Assembly (NCBI RefSeq): GCF_027487935.1
Contig: NZ_JAIYCP010000025.1
Span: 1 to 64,000, forward strand
Length of the DNA: 64,000 nucleotides
Direction of reading: 5' to 3'
From: Brevundimonas sp.
GTDB lineage: Bacteria > Pseudomonadota > Alphaproteobacteria > Caulobacterales > Caulobacteraceae
Shown: positions 41,769-51,225 of the stretch, in pieces
How the letters are laid out: each line of letters opens with the position of its first letter
Numbering within the stretch: the stretch's first letter is position 1
Translations under genes and position numbers: made by a program
The notes under the pieces: generated by a model
The model's input: the letters and a program-made list of their open reading frames with translations, nothing else
The model's database searches: none
Told to the model about the DNA's origin: nothing

Positions 41769-43997
41769 ATGACCGCGCCCCAGAACACCGCCCCGAAGAC
41801 CATGGCCGAACTGGCCGCCGAATACGGCCTGGCCCCCAATGAATACCAGGTCGTCCTCGACCGGCTGGGACGAGAGCCCAACCACGTCGAGCTGGGCGTC
41901 TTCTCGGTGATGTGGTCCGAGCACTGCTCCTACAAATCCTCGAAGGTCCACCTCGGCAAATTCCCGACCAAGGGCCCGCGCGTCATCTGCGGCCCGGGCG
42001 AGAACGCCGGGGTTATCGACATCGACGACGGCGACGCCTGCATCTTCAAGATGGAGAGCCACAACCACCCCAGCTTCATCGAGCCCTATCAGGGCGCGGC
42101 GACCGGCGTGGGCGGGATCATGCGCGATGTCTTCACCATGGGTGCCCGCCCCGTAGCCCTGCTGAACGCCCTGCGCTTCGGCGATCCGTCGCACGAGAAG
42201 ACCCGGCGGCTGGTCAAGGGTGTAGTCTCCGGCATTGGCGGTTACGGCAATTGCGTCGGTGTGCCGACCGTGGCCGGCGAGACCAATTTCCACCGGGGCT
42301 ACAACGGCAACATCCTGGTCAACGCCATGTGCGTCGGCATCGCCAAGGCCGACGCCCTGTTCTATTCGGCCGCGCCCGCTCCGGGCCTTTCGGTGGTCTA
42401 TTTCGGCTCCAAGACCGGCCGCGACGGCATCCACGGCGCGACCATGTCCTCGGCCGAATTCGACGACGAATCGGATTCGAAACGCCCGACGGTCCAGGTC
42501 GGCGATCCCTTCGCCGAGAAGCTGCTGATCGAGGCGACCCTGGAGCTGATGGCCTCGGGTGCCGTCGCCGCCATCCAGGACATGGGAGCCGCGGGCCTGA
42601 CCTCTTCGTCGGTGGAAATGGCCGGCAAGGGCGGGGTCGGCATCGAGCTGATCATGGACCAGGTGCCCCAGCGCGAAACCGGCATGACGGCCTATGAGAT
42701 GATGCTGTCGGAAAGCCAGGAGCGGATGCTGGCCGTGCTGAAGCCGGGCCGCGAGGAAGACGGCCACCGGATCTTCAAGAAGTGGGGACTGGACGCCGCC
42801 GTCATCGGCCAGACCACCGACACCGGCCGGCTAGTGCTGAAGCATCACGGCGAGACGGTCTGCGACGTGCCGCTGGCCCCGCTGTTCGACGATGCACCGC
42901 TGTATGACCGGCCCTGGGTCCAGCCCGCCCTGCAGCCGCGCCTGGCCCCGGCCGATGTGCCTGCGCCGGAAAGCTGGGTCGATGCGGTGATCAAGGTCCT
43001 GACCTGCCCGGACATGGCCTCCAAACGCTGGATCTGGGAGCAGTACGATCGCCACGTCATGGCCGACACCCTGCACGACTCCGCCACCGCCGCCGACGCC
43101 GGCGTGGTGCGGGTGCACGGCACGGACAAGGGTCTGGCCATGACCTCGGACTGCACCCCCCGCTATGTGCTGGCCGATCCCTATGAGGGCGGCAAACAGG
43201 CCGTGGCCGAGGCCTGGCGCAATCTGACCGCCGTGGGTTCACGGCCCATCGCAATCACCGACAACCTGAATTTCGGTAATCCGCAGCGGCCCGAGATCAT
43301 GGGTCAGATCGTGCGCGCCATCGACGGCATGGCCGAGGCCTGCCGGGTGCTGGACTTCCCGGTCGTGAGCGGCAACGTCAGCCTCTACAACGAGACCAAT
43401 GGCGCGGCCATTCCGCCGACCCCGACGGTCGGGGCGGTCGGCCTGCTGACCAACTATGACATCGTCGTCGGCTTCGGCGGCATGGTCGAGGGCGATGTGC
43501 TGGTCCTGATCGGCGAGACCCGGGGCGAACTGGGCTCCTCCCTCTATCTGCGCGAAGTGCTGGGCCGCGAGGACGGCGCCCCGCCCCCGGTCGATCTGGC
43601 GCTGGAGCGGAAGACGGGTGACTTCGTGCGCGAACAGATCGAGGCGGGTGCCCTGACCTGTGTGCACGACCTGTCCGATGGCGGCCTGATCGGGGCGGCG
43701 GCGGACATTGCCCTGGCCTCGGATTGCGGCGTCGAGCTGGACGGCGGCCCGGACGCCCATGCCCACGCCCGGCTCTTCGGTGAGGATCAGGCCCGCTATC
43801 TGGTCGCTGTAGCCGATGCGACCGAGGTCATCGCCGCCGCCCAGGTGGCCGGCCTGAGCGCCTCGGTGGTCGGCCGCGCCAGGGGCCGCGACTTCGCCGC
43901 GATTGGCCCGGCCGGCGATCTCTTCCGCCTGCCGCTGGATCACCTTCGCGAGATGCACGAGGGCTGGATGCCGACCTGGATTGAAGGACACGCCTGA
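41769..43997 (+). CDS. purL: phosphoribosylformylglycinamidine synthase subunit PurL
   Basis: ATP-dependent FGAM synthetase subunit, small (non-fused) form of 742 residues that needs PurQ and PurS. Motifs: [71 protein letters not shown] and [24 protein letters not shown]. All complete. Its stop overlaps the next gene by 1 base (TGATG). Confidence 0.97.
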   Translation: MTAPQNTAPKTMAELAAEYGLAPNEYQVVLDRLGREPNHVELGVFSVMWSEHCSYKSSKVHLGKFPTKGPRVICGPGENAGVIDIDDGDACIFKMESHNHPSFIEPYQGAATGVGGIMRDVFTMGARPVALLNALRFGDPSHEKTRRLVKGVVSGIGGYGNCVGVPTVAGETNFHRGYNGNILVNAMCVGIAKADALFYSAAPAPGLSVVYFGSKTGRDGIHGATMSSAEFDDESDSKRPTVQVGDPFAEKLLIEATLELMASGAVAAIQDMGAAGLTSSSVEMAGKGGVGIELIMDQVPQRETGMTAYEMMLSESQERMLAVLKPGREEDGHRIFKKWGLDAAVIGQTTDTGRLVLKHHGETVCDVPLAPLFDDAPLYDRPWVQPALQPRLAPADVPAPESWVDAVIKVLTCPDMASKRWIWEQYDRHVMADTLHDSATAADAGVVRVHGTDKGLAMTSDCTPRYVLADPYEGGKQAVAEAWRNLTAVGSRPIAITDNLNFGNPQRPEIMGQIVRAIDGMAEACRVLDFPVVSGNVSLYNETNGAAIPPTPTVGAVGLLTNYDIVVGFGGMVEGDVLVLIGETRGELGSSLYLREVLGREDGAPPPVDLALERKTGDFVREQIEAGALTCVHDLSDGGLIGAAADIALASDCGVELDGGPDAHAHARLFGEDQARYLVAVADATEVIAAAQVAGLSASVVGRARGRDFAAIGPAGDLFRLPLDHLREMHEGWMPTWIEGHA

Positions 43998-44431
43998 TGC
44001 GCTTCGCACCGATCGCCCTGACCACCCTCGCCCTGACCCTCGCCGCCTGTGAAGGCGGCGGCGATCCTGTCGAGCAGGCCCTGCGCGACACCGCGTCCAA
44101 GAACCACGCCGCGAGGGTGCAGGAGGGCGTCGTCTCGGCCCCGGCCCACACCGGCGCTCATGGTACGGGCACCACCACCGCGGGCGACGCAGCCTTCGCC
44201 GCCTCCGAGGCTGCAATGCACGCCGGCATGGCCCGGGCGTCCGGCGAGACGGTCGATGAGGCCTATATCGCCAAGATGATCGAACACCACCGCGGTGCCG
44301 TGGCCATGGCGGAGGTTGCGCTGAAGGAGTCTCGCGATCCGGAGGTCCGGCGCATGGCTCAGGTCGTGGTCGACACCCAGACCCGCGAGATCGCGGAAAT
44401 GCAGGCCTGGAAGCCGGCCCCGGCGAACTGA
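43997..44431 (+). CDS. DUF305 family lipoprotein
   Basis: A 144-residue protein with a lipobox (LTLAAC, Cys18), an Ala/Thr-rich linker and a DUF305 domain (about 65-140): FAASEAAMHAGMARAS, then YIAKMIEHHRGAVAMAEVAL with the His-His pair and RRMAQVVVDTQTREIAEM. DUF305 proteins are small ferritin-like helical proteins often in copper settings. Cotranslated with purL by a 1-base overlap, though no functional link to purines is apparent. Confidence 0.87.
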   Translation: MRFAPIALTTLALTLAACEGGGDPVEQALRDTASKNHAARVQEGVVSAPAHTGAHGTGTTTAGDAAFAASEAAMHAGMARASGETVDEAYIAKMIEHHRGAVAMAEVALKESRDPEVRRMAQVVVDTQTREIAEMQAWKPAPAN

Positions 44432-44552
44432 ATCGGGCCGCCGACGCGGCTCCGCCCCAAGGGACAGGCCCCAGGTCCTGCCGTGCGCGTGGAACGGGGT
44501 GACGCCCGTCACAATTCCGGTCTAGGTCGGGTTATCCAGTCTGGAGGTCTTG

Positions 44553-46130
44553 ATGCTGCGCCCGTTCGAAACCCTGTCCCGTCGCGGCCTGCTGCTGACC
44601 CTCGGCGCGGGCGGAGTCCTTGCCGGCTCGGGCCGTCAGGCGCTCGCCGATCCGGTGTTCGCCGAATATCCCTTCCAGCTCGGGATTGCGGCGGGCGACC
44701 CGACCCACGACGGCTTCGTCATCTGGACCCGCCTCGCGCCCCGCCCGATGGAAATCGGCCACGGCATGCCCTCCGCCCCGGTGCCGGTGAAATGGGAGGT
44801 CGCGACCTCGCGCGGCTTCGGCAACACCGTGGTTCGCTCCGGCGAGGCCGTGGCCCGCCCCGAACTGGCCCATGCGGTCCATGTCGAGGTCGAGGGGCTG
44901 GAGCCCGCCCGCGAGTATTTCTACCGCTTCAGTGCCGGCCTCGAACGCACCCCCAGCGGCCGTGCGAAGACCGCGCCGGCCGCCGGTGCCACGACCGCAC
45001 AGGCGCGCTTCGGCGTGCTGGGCTGCCAGGCCTATGAGCAGGGCTTCTACACCGCCCACCGCAAGGCGGCGGAAGAGAACCTCGACTTCATCTACTGCTA
45101 CGGCGACTACATCTATGAGGGCCGTGGCAACCGCACCTACACCGGCTCCGGCGGCACGATGGAAAACCCGCGCCAGCATGTCGGGGGCGAGGCCTACAGC
45201 CTCGACGACTATCGTCGGCGCTATGCCCAGTACAAGCTCGACGCCGACCTGCAGTCCAGCCACGCCTCCACGGCCTGGTTCTGCACCTGGGACGACCACG
45301 AGATCGACAACAACTGGGTCCAGGCGCTGGATCAGGATGGTACGCCGCCCGAAATCTTCATGCTGCGCCAGCAGGCGGCGATGCAGGCCTGGTACGAGCA
45401 TATGCCGGTCCGGCGCTCGGCCTTCCCACGGGGCGCGGTCACCCAGGTGTATCGCCATGCCAGCTGGGGAGACCTGCTGGACCTGAATTTCCTCGATACG
45501 CGTCAGTATCGTTCGAACCAGCCCTGCAACGAGGCCTGGGCATCGACCTGCCCCGGTGTTTCGGCCGCCGATGCCCATGTGCTTGGCCAGGCACAGGAGG
45601 CCTGGCTCTACCAGAACCTCGACCGGTCGCAGGCGCACTGGAAGGTGCTGGCGCAGCAGATCATGGTGATGGACCTCGACCGGAAGGAAGGGCCCGAGCC
45701 CGGCTTCAACCTCGACAGCTGGGCCGGCTATGCGATCCCGCGCCAGCGCCTGCTGGACCGGCTGCGTGAGCGCCGCATCGGCAACACCGTCATCCTGACC
45801 GGCGATGAACATCAGAACTACGCCGGGGAACTCTACCGCGACAGCCGCAATCCCGAGGGCGCGCCGGTCGCCACCGAGTTCGTCGCCACCTCGATCAGCT
45901 CGTCCGGCGACGGTCAGGATCAGCGGGCCGACGGGCGGCGCTACCTCGCGGACAATCCGTTCCTGAAGTTCAACAACGCCCAGCGTGGCTATGTCGTCTG
46001 CGACGTGACGCCCGAGCGGTGGCAGACCGAGTTCAAGGTGCTGGACAAGGTGTCGGAACGCGGCGGGACCCTGACGACGCGGGCGAAATTCGCGGTGGCC
46101 AGCGGCGACGCGCGGGTGGTGCCGGCCTGA
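44553..46130 (+). CDS. phoD: alkaline phosphatase, PhoD family
   Basis: A 525-residue Tat-exported phosphodiesterase/phosphatase with Fe/Ca cofactors. Twin-Arg signal SRRGLLLTLGAGGVLAG (residues 8-24), an N-terminal beta domain (about 38-135) and the catalytic domain: LGCQAYEQGFYTAHR, YCYGDYIYEG, WDDHEIDNNW and VILTGDEHQNYAGEL. The ATG at 44553 follows GGAGG by 6 bases. Cofactor loading before export explains the Tat signal. It gives phosphate from external diesters. Upstream sequence shows no convincing Pho box. Confidence 0.93.
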   Translation: MLRPFETLSRRGLLLTLGAGGVLAGSGRQALADPVFAEYPFQLGIAAGDPTHDGFVIWTRLAPRPMEIGHGMPSAPVPVKWEVATSRGFGNTVVRSGEAVARPELAHAVHVEVEGLEPAREYFYRFSAGLERTPSGRAKTAPAAGATTAQARFGVLGCQAYEQGFYTAHRKAAEENLDFIYCYGDYIYEGRGNRTYTGSGGTMENPRQHVGGEAYSLDDYRRRYAQYKLDADLQSSHASTAWFCTWDDHEIDNNWVQALDQDGTPPEIFMLRQQAAMQAWYEHMPVRRSAFPRGAVTQVYRHASWGDLLDLNFLDTRQYRSNQPCNEAWASTCPGVSAADAHVLGQAQEAWLYQNLDRSQAHWKVLAQQIMVMDLDRKEGPEPGFNLDSWAGYAIPRQRLLDRLRERRIGNTVILTGDEHQNYAGELYRDSRNPEGAPVATEFVATSISSSGDGQDQRADGRRYLADNPFLKFNNAQRGYVVCDVTPERWQTEFKVLDKVSERGGTLTTRAKFAVASGDARVVPA

Positions 46131-46457
46131 TCACAGGTCGAGCCGGTCCGCCAGCAGGGCGACAAGGCGGTCCGGTTTGCCGTCAAACAGCCGGTCCAGC
46201 AGGTCCTGGACCTCGCCCTCCACATAGGCCTGACGGTCGAACACAGCGTGGTAGCGCTGGCGGCCGTCTTCCTTCTGCGATCGCACGGCCCCCTTCTGCA
46301 TCAGGCGATGCAGAAGGGTCTTGATGGTCGCGTCGCCCCAGGCGTTGGCGGCCTTCACCTCCTCGATCAGCGAGGCGAAGGACAACGGGCCGCGTCGCCA
46401 GAGCGCGGCGAGCACGGCGCTCTCGGCCTCAGTGACCGAAATGCGCGCCGGGTTCAG
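46131..46457 (-). CDS. BlaI/MecI/CopY-type repressor, apparently CTG-started
   Basis: A winged-helix repressor. From GTG at 46415 only 94 residues are read and the first DNA-binding-domain helix is clipped. Reading on in the same frame upstream gives NPARISVTEAESAVLAALW, the classic BlaI N-terminus, with no ATG, GTG or TTG before the stop codon. The best start is CTG at 46457, in the tetranucleotide CTGA that overlaps the upstream stop by 4 bases. That gives 108 residues, closer to the BlaI norm of about 120. Motifs: GDATIKTLLHRLMQKGAV (recognition helix), RYHAVFDRQAYVE. It probably binds the twin operators upstream of its operon. Confidence 0.72.
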   Translation of the reverse strand: MNPARISVTEAESAVLAALWRRGPLSFASLIEEVKAANAWGDATIKTLLHRLMQKGAVRSQKEDGRQRYHAVFDRQAYVEGEVQDLLDRLFDGKPDRLVALLADRLDL

Positions 46458-46909
46458 GATTGCAGCACCGTGCGGTCGATGCGGGCCTCAATGATCCAGT
46501 GGCAGACCACGCCGACAACGCCCGCGATCAGGCCGAGAAGGAACAGCAGGGCCGCCTCGGCGAAGCCCGGGGCCAATACCGGCATCGGGACCGGTCCGAA
46601 ATTGGCGATGCCGATAAAGCCCATCAGCACCACGAAGGCTGCACCGACCAAGCCCATCAGGGGCCCGCCCAGTCGAAGCGCGGAGACGAAGGCCGAGCCT
46701 CCATTCAACCGCTTTCCGGACGCCAGCTTCAGGCCAGTGACGACGATCGCAGCCAGGGAGGCCGCGACGAGCGCGATCATCAGGAACTGCATTGTCTCGT
46801 CAGCATCGAGGAAAACCTTTGCGATGGTGAGGCGCGGCGCCGCGGCGGCGGTGATCGGGAGAGACGCAAGCATCAGGCCGGCGACGACGGGAGACAGGGA
46901 TGGACGCAC
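46454..46909 (-). CDS. multi-pass membrane protein, ExbB/MotA-like topology
   Basis: A 151-residue protein starting at GTG (GGAGG 7 bases upstream) with a signal-like first helix (about 5-22), then helices at about 42-60, 83-104 and 115-137. The stretch LGGPLMGLVGAAFVVLMGFIG followed by LAPGFAEAALLFLLGLIAGV resembles the last two helices of ExbB/TolQ proton channels, at low certainty. It is the first gene of the operon with the BlaI-type repressor, with two dyads at its promoter, so it is the probable regulated target. Confidence 0.6.
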   Translation of the reverse strand: MRPSLSPVVAGLMLASLPITAAAAPRLTIAKVFLDADETMQFLMIALVAASLAAIVVTGLKLASGKRLNGGSAFVSALRLGGPLMGLVGAAFVVLMGFIGIANFGPVPMPVLAPGFAEAALLFLLGLIAGVVGVVCHWIIEARIDRTVLQS

Positions 46910-46922
46910 GGCGAGACCTCCA

Positions 46923-46960
46923 GACTACATTTGTAATCCTATAAGATTACGTGCGTAAAC
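46923..46960 (-). promoter_or_regulatory. twin operators and promoter of the membrane protein/BlaI operon
   Basis: Two 16-bp dyads lie 22 bp apart: GACTACATTTGTAATC (46923-46938, core TACA-TT-TGTA) and GATTACGTGCGTAAAC (46945-46960, core TTACG-TG-CGTAA). TACA/TGTA half sites are known for BlaI/MecI operators. On the minus strand a -35 (TTGACG, about 46973) and a -10 (TAATCT, about 46948), with a 16-base spacer, place the second dyad over the promoter and the first in the leader. Autorepression follows naturally. Confidence 0.65.
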
Positions 46961-46967
46961 TTTCTCG

Positions 46968-47792
46968 TCAAGCCAGAACGGGAATCGCCTGGCTCAGCCG
47001 CCCCCCGACCCGGATCGGCTCGACCCGCGTGGCCAGGCCGGTCCTGTCATCGGTCTCGACATAGACGCCGCAGATCGTCGCCGGCCCATGCGCCGGAACA
47101 TACCGCCCGCCCGACAGCCGGGTGGTGAAGCGCCGCAGGGGCTCTTCCTTCTCGTTGCCGATCACGGAGTCATAGTCGCAGCAGCCGCCGGCGTCGGTCT
47201 GGTAGGCCGTGCCGCCCGGCAGGATCTGGCAGTCTGCGGTCGGCACATGGGTATGGGTGCCGACCACCAGCGAGGCGCGGCCGTCGCAGAAATGACCCAT
47301 GGCCATCTTCTCGGAGGTCGCCTCGCAATGCATGTCGACGATGATGGCGTCGGCGGCGACGCCCATGGGACAGGCCGCCAGCTCTTTCTCGACGGCGCTG
47401 AAGGGGCAATCCATCGGGTCCATGTGAATTCGGCCCAGCACATTCATGACCAGCACCGTCTTGCCGCTCTGGGTCTCGAACAGATTGGCCCCGGCACCGG
47501 GGGCATCCATCAGGCGCGGATAGTTGGCGGGGCGGATCAGGCGCGGTTCGCGCACGATATAGGTCAGGGCCTCGCGCTGGTCCCAGCTGTGGTTGCCGAG
47601 CGTCAGACAGTCGGCCCCGGCCATGAACAGCTCGCGCGCCGTGTTCTCGGTAATGCCGAAACCGCCGGCCGCGTTCTCGGCATTGACCACGACGAAATCG
47701 AGTTTCAGGTCGCGCTTCAGACCCGGGAGGTGATCGCTCAGCCCGTCCCGTCCGGACTTGCCGACGACATCACCGAAAAAAGCCAGTCTCAT
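46968..47792 (-). CDS. YmdB-type metallophosphoesterase (TIGR00282)
   Basis: A 274-residue calcineurin-like phosphodiesterase; YmdB of Bacillus hydrolyses 2',3'-cAMP. Metal-binding motifs: FFGDVVGKSGRDGL (start), VVVNAENAAGGFGIT, LTLGNHSWDQ and MHCEATSEKMAMGHF, THTHVPTADCQIL. Complete. The start overlaps the fau stop by 4 bases, so the pair is coupled, a common alphaproteobacterial order. Confidence 0.93.
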   Translation of the reverse strand: MRLAFFGDVVGKSGRDGLSDHLPGLKRDLKLDFVVVNAENAAGGFGITENTARELFMAGADCLTLGNHSWDQREALTYIVREPRLIRPANYPRLMDAPGAGANLFETQSGKTVLVMNVLGRIHMDPMDCPFSAVEKELAACPMGVAADAIIVDMHCEATSEKMAMGHFCDGRASLVVGTHTHVPTADCQILPGGTAYQTDAGGCCDYDSVIGNEKEEPLRRFTTRLSGGRYVPAHGPATICGVYVETDDRTGLATRVEPIRVGGRLSQAIPVLA

Positions 47793-48334
47793 GCGAAGGG
47801 TCTATAGCCGGTCTCGGTCAGAACGCCATGCAGACGGATATCGTGGGGCTCGGCCGGCAGGTCAGCGATTTCCTGGCCCGCATAGGCGAATCCGATCCGG
47901 GTGACATCGGGCCGCGCGGCAAAGGTCCGGTCGTAATAGCCGCCGCCCTGCCCCAGCCGGCCGCCCCGGGCGTCAAAAGCCAGCAATGGGGCAAGGATCA
48001 GGTGAGGATCGACGACCTCGGCCAGCGGGAAGGGCGCGGGAACCCCCGCCTCGTCCAGCTCGAGCGGCTCGCCGGGAGACCACCGCCGGAAGATCATCGG
48101 CGCGTCCCGCTCGATGACGACCGGCAGGCAGAGTTCGCGACCGGCCTCGATCAGCGCCAGCGAAAGGGCCTCAACGTCCAGTTCCGAGCCGATCGCGCGA
48201 TAGACGGCGACGATACGGCCCGACGGCAGGGCATCCGCCTGTTCAGCGGCGCGGTCGGCCGCGCCGGCATCCAGCGCGGCCAGACGCTTGCGCATCGCCC
48301 GCATGACCGATCTGAGTTCGCGCTTATCGATCAT
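47789..48334 (-). CDS. fau: 5-formyltetrahydrofolate cyclo-ligase
   Basis: ATP-dependent conversion of 5-formyl-THF to 5,10-methenyl-THF in one-carbon metabolism. 181 residues. Motifs: IDKRELRSVMRAMRKRLA (start), LCLPVVIERDAPMIFRRW, ILAPLLAFDARGGRLGQGGG and YYDRTF. ATG at 48334 was chosen for the family start; an earlier in-frame ATG lies within the 6S RNA. Sits directly behind the 6S RNA, the order zapA - ssrS - fau known from E. coli (ygfA) and conserved here. Confidence 0.93.
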   Translation of the reverse strand: MIDKRELRSVMRAMRKRLAALDAGAADRAAEQADALPSGRIVAVYRAIGSELDVEALSLALIEAGRELCLPVVIERDAPMIFRRWSPGEPLELDEAGVPAPFPLAEVVDPHLILAPLLAFDARGGRLGQGGGYYDRTFAARPDVTRIGFAYAGQEIADLPAEPHDIRLHGVLTETGYRPFA

Positions 48335-48357
48335 GGGAGAGAAAAATGTTGGCGGCG

Positions 48358-48530
48358 CCACAAGAGCCGTGAAGGGCGTTTAAATCCTCTCGACCTGGGT
48401 AGCCAGGTGGGCGCCGTGTGCCCAGGCCCACGGGCCTGATCAGGGACAGCTCCCTTCGAGTGAATTAAGGTCGCGAGGAAATGTTGCCTTCGACGAGAGC
48501 CGCAGCAGGACCCGCCGCGGAGGAAGATAG
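48358..48530 (-). ncRNA. ssrS: 6S RNA
   Basis: A regulator that binds the sigma70 RNA polymerase holoenzyme. In the gap between zapA and fau, the place where 6S RNA is found in most proteobacteria, the minus strand holds a long self-complementary transcript with a central bubble: 5' side CTATCTTCCTCCGCGG and 3' side CGAGAGGATTTAAACGCCC, with conserved CCTTAATTCACTCGAAGGGA and GGCCCGTGGGCC stems. T-rich sequence (ACATTTTTC) at the 3' end fits termination. Ends are uncertain by about 30 bases. Confidence 0.8.
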
Positions 48531-48562
48531 TCCCTAAGCCCGGACGGAACAATGGCCGGGGG

Positions 48563-48874
48563 TCAAAGACCCTGGGCGATCTTCTCCAGCCGGGCCGCCA
48601 CAGCATTCAGCGCCTCGGCCACGCCGTCGGTGGAGGCGGAGGCGGCAACCGGGGACGCCACCGGATTGCCGAGCCGGACCTCATGCAGTTCGTCGGCCAG
48701 CATCAGGCCGGCCATCAGGAACAGCCGGAGGTCGCCGACATGGCCGACCTCCGCCGAAACCTGGCGCACATGGCCATCGAACTGTTTTGCCAGGATGCGG
48801 ACCCGCTCCTCCTGGCCGTCGGCACAACCGACAGCATAGGAGCGGCCGTTGATCTCGACGGTCACGGTCGCCAT
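48563..48874 (-). CDS. zapA: cell division protein ZapA
   Basis: A 103-residue FtsZ-ring stabiliser. Start MATVTVEINGRSYAVGCADGQ with the ZapA pattern EERVRILAKQFDGHVRQV and a helical C-terminal coil. Overlaps the upstream coiled-coil gene by 1 base (TGATG) and is followed by the 6S RNA gene on the same strand. Cytoplasmic. Confidence 0.93.
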   Translation of the reverse strand: MATVTVEINGRSYAVGCADGQEERVRILAKQFDGHVRQVSAEVGHVGDLRLFLMAGLMLADELHEVRLGNPVASPVAASASTDGVAEALNAVAARLEKIAQGL

Positions 48875-49131
48875 CAGCGCGCCTCCTGTTCCGCCAGGGC
48901 GGCGCGGATGGCGTCGGCGGCGTGGGACAGGGTTTCGGCAGCATCGCGGCCCGCGGCCTCCAGCTCGTGGATGCGCGCGCGGTCGGTCTCGGTCGAGGGT
49001 TCAGGCGCGAACAGGTCGTCGTCCGGCACCCGGCTGGCCCCGGCCGCCCGACTCTTGAGATCGAGCAGGCGGCGCTCCAGCAGCGCCAGCGCGCGGTCGA
49101 CACGGTCCTTGGCGGCCGATGCAGCGTCCAT
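48874..49131 (-). CDS. small coiled-coil protein upstream of zapA
   Basis: An 85-residue soluble protein, almost wholly helical: MDAASAAKDRVDRALALLER and TDRARIHELEAAGRDAAETL. Resembles DUF4164-type small coiled coils found next to zapA in alphaproteobacteria. It may support Z-ring assembly; that is by neighbourhood only. ATG at 49131 was picked since upstream frame runs antisense into tkt. Confidence 0.72.
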   Translation of the reverse strand: MDAASAAKDRVDRALALLERRLLDLKSRAAGASRVPDDDLFAPEPSTETDRARIHELEAAGRDAAETLSHAADAIRAALAEQEAR

Positions 49132-49228
49132 TCCGGTCACATCCTCCAGAATCCGTATAGAACCCGCCGACGCGTCGGGGTAAAGCGGCGCGCCTCCCTT
49201 TTTCCGCCTCTCGACGAAAGTGCCGCCC

Positions 49229-51223
49229 GTGGCCGACAGCAAGACCGTATCCGAAAAAGCCACGCCCAGGCAGATGGCCGACGCCATCCGGGTGCTCTCG
49301 ATGGACGGTGTCGAAAAGGCAAAAAGCGGCCACCCCGGCATGCCCATGGGCATGGCCGATGTGGCTACGGTGCTTTTCTCGAAATTTCTCAAGTTCGACG
49401 CCAGCCGCCCGGACTGGGCCGACCGCGACCGCTTCATCCTGTCGGCGGGCCACGGCTCGATGCTGATCTACAGCCTGCTGCATCTGACCGGCTACAAGGC
49501 GGCGACCAGGGAAGAGCTGTCGAACTTCCGTCAGTGGGGTTCGAGGACAGCGGGTCACCCCGAGTTCGGCCATATGCCGGGCGTCGAGACCACCACCGGG
49601 CCGCTGGGTCAGGGCCTGGCCAACAGCGTCGGCTTCGCCATGGCCGAGCGCCATCTGGCGGCCAAATACGGGGCTGACCTCGTCGACCACCGCACCTGGG
49701 TCATCGCCGGCGACGGCTGCCTGATGGAGGGCGTGTCGCAGGAAGCCATCGCCCTGGCCGGGCGCTATCAGCTCAACAAGCTGACCGTGCTGTGGGACGA
49801 CAATGCCATCACCATCGACGGGGCCGTGTCCCTGTCGGACGCCACCGACCAGAAGGCGCGCTTCAAGGCCGCCGGCTGGGCGGTCAAGGTCATCGACGGC
49901 CACGACATGAAGGCCATCAAATCGGCCCTGCAGTGGGCGACCCGGCAGGACAGGCCGACCCTGATCGCCTGCAAGACGAAGATCGGCCGTGGTGCCGCCA
50001 CCATGGAAGGCAGCCACAAGACCCACGGCGCGGCGCTCGGCGCGGCGGAAGTCGCCGCCACGCGGCTGGGCCTGGCATGGACGCACGCACCGTTCGAACT
50101 GCCCGAGGCGATCGACAAGGCCTGGAAGAAGGTCGGCCGGCGCGGCGCGAAAGAGCGGAAGGCCTGGGAGGCCCGGTTGAAAGCCTCGTCACAGGCGGCG
50201 GACTTCACCCGCGCCATGAAGGGAGACCTGCCCGCCGGGGCCTTCGACGCCCTGCATGCGAAGATCGCCGAACTGGTCGAGACGAAGCCGGCCCAGGCCA
50301 CGCGCCAGTCGTCGGGTGCGGCGCTGGACGAACTGTTCGCCGCCATCCCCGAACTGGTCGGCGGCTCGGCCGACCTGACCGGCTCGAACAATACCTTCGT
50401 CAAGGGCACGCCGATCTTCGACGCCCCGACCTATGAGGGTCGATACGTCAACTGGGGCATCCGCGAGTTCGGCATGGCCGCAGCCATGAACGGCATGGCC
50501 CTGCACGGCGGCATCATCCCCTACGGCGGCACCTTCATGGTGTTCTCGGACTACAGCCGCCCGGCGATCCGCCTCGGTGCCCTGATGGGCGTTCGGGCGA
50601 TCCACGTCCTGACCCACGACAGTATCGGCCTCGGCGAAGACGGGCCGACCCACCAGCCGGTCGAACATCTGGCAGCCCTGCGCGCCATCCCGAACCTGCT
50701 GGTCTTCCGCCCTGCCGATACGGTCGAGGCGATGGAGTGCTGGCAGGCGGCGCTGGAGCACAAGCATGCCCCCTCGGCCCTGGCCCTTTCGCGCCAGAAG
50801 ACCCCGGCGGTGCGCACCGTGGCCTCGGACGGCAATCTGTCGGCGAAGGGTGCCTATGAGATCCGCGCCGCAAAGGGCGCGGCGAAGGTCACCCTGTTCG
50901 GCACCGGCACGGAACTGGCGCTGGCGCTGGCCGCCGCCGATGTTCTGGAGTCCGAAGGCGTGCCGACCCGCGTCGTCTCGGTCCCCTGTTTCGAGCTCTT
51001 CTTCCAGCAGCCGAAGACATACCAGGACAGCGTCATCGGCCGCGGCACCGTCCGCGTCGCCGTCGAGGCCGCCGTCCAGCAGGGCTGGGAACGGTTCATC
51101 GGCGAGGACGGGGCCTTCGTCGGCATGACCGGCTTCGGCGCCAGCGCCCCGGCCGAGGTCCTGTACGAGAGATTCGGCATCACGACGGACGCGGTGGTCG
51201 CGGCGGTGAAGGGGCGGCTCTGA
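49229..51223 (+). CDS. tkt: transketolase
   Basis: Thiamin-diphosphate enzyme of the pentose phosphate pathway and related sugar exchange. 664 residues from the GTG at 49229 (GAAAG 8 bases upstream; another GTG at 49220 is possible). Motifs: [46 protein letters not shown], the ThDP motif [16 protein letters not shown] and [20 protein letters not shown]. Divergent from the zapA block, an order common in alphaproteobacteria; purT follows after 2 bases. Confidence 0.96.
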   Translation: MADSKTVSEKATPRQMADAIRVLSMDGVEKAKSGHPGMPMGMADVATVLFSKFLKFDASRPDWADRDRFILSAGHGSMLIYSLLHLTGYKAATREELSNFRQWGSRTAGHPEFGHMPGVETTTGPLGQGLANSVGFAMAERHLAAKYGADLVDHRTWVIAGDGCLMEGVSQEAIALAGRYQLNKLTVLWDDNAITIDGAVSLSDATDQKARFKAAGWAVKVIDGHDMKAIKSALQWATRQDRPTLIACKTKIGRGAATMEGSHKTHGAALGAAEVAATRLGLAWTHAPFELPEAIDKAWKKVGRRGAKERKAWEARLKASSQAADFTRAMKGDLPAGAFDALHAKIAELVETKPAQATRQSSGAALDELFAAIPELVGGSADLTGSNNTFVKGTPIFDAPTYEGRYVNWGIREFGMAAAMNGMALHGGIIPYGGTFMVFSDYSRPAIRLGALMGVRAIHVLTHDSIGLGEDGPTHQPVEHLAALRAIPNLLVFRPADTVEAMECWQAALEHKHAPSALALSRQKTPAVRTVASDGNLSAKGAYEIRAAKGAAKVTLFGTGTELALALAAADVLESEGVPTRVVSVPCFELFFQQPKTYQDSVIGRGTVRVAVEAAVQQGWERFIGEDGAFVGMTGFGASAPAEVLYERFGITTDAVVAAVKGRL

Positions 51224-51225
51224 CC

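Noticed and set aside
44432..44552. A Pho box before phoD
   Set aside because: GTCACA and GTC-like pieces occur, but spacing and identity to the known direct repeat are poor.
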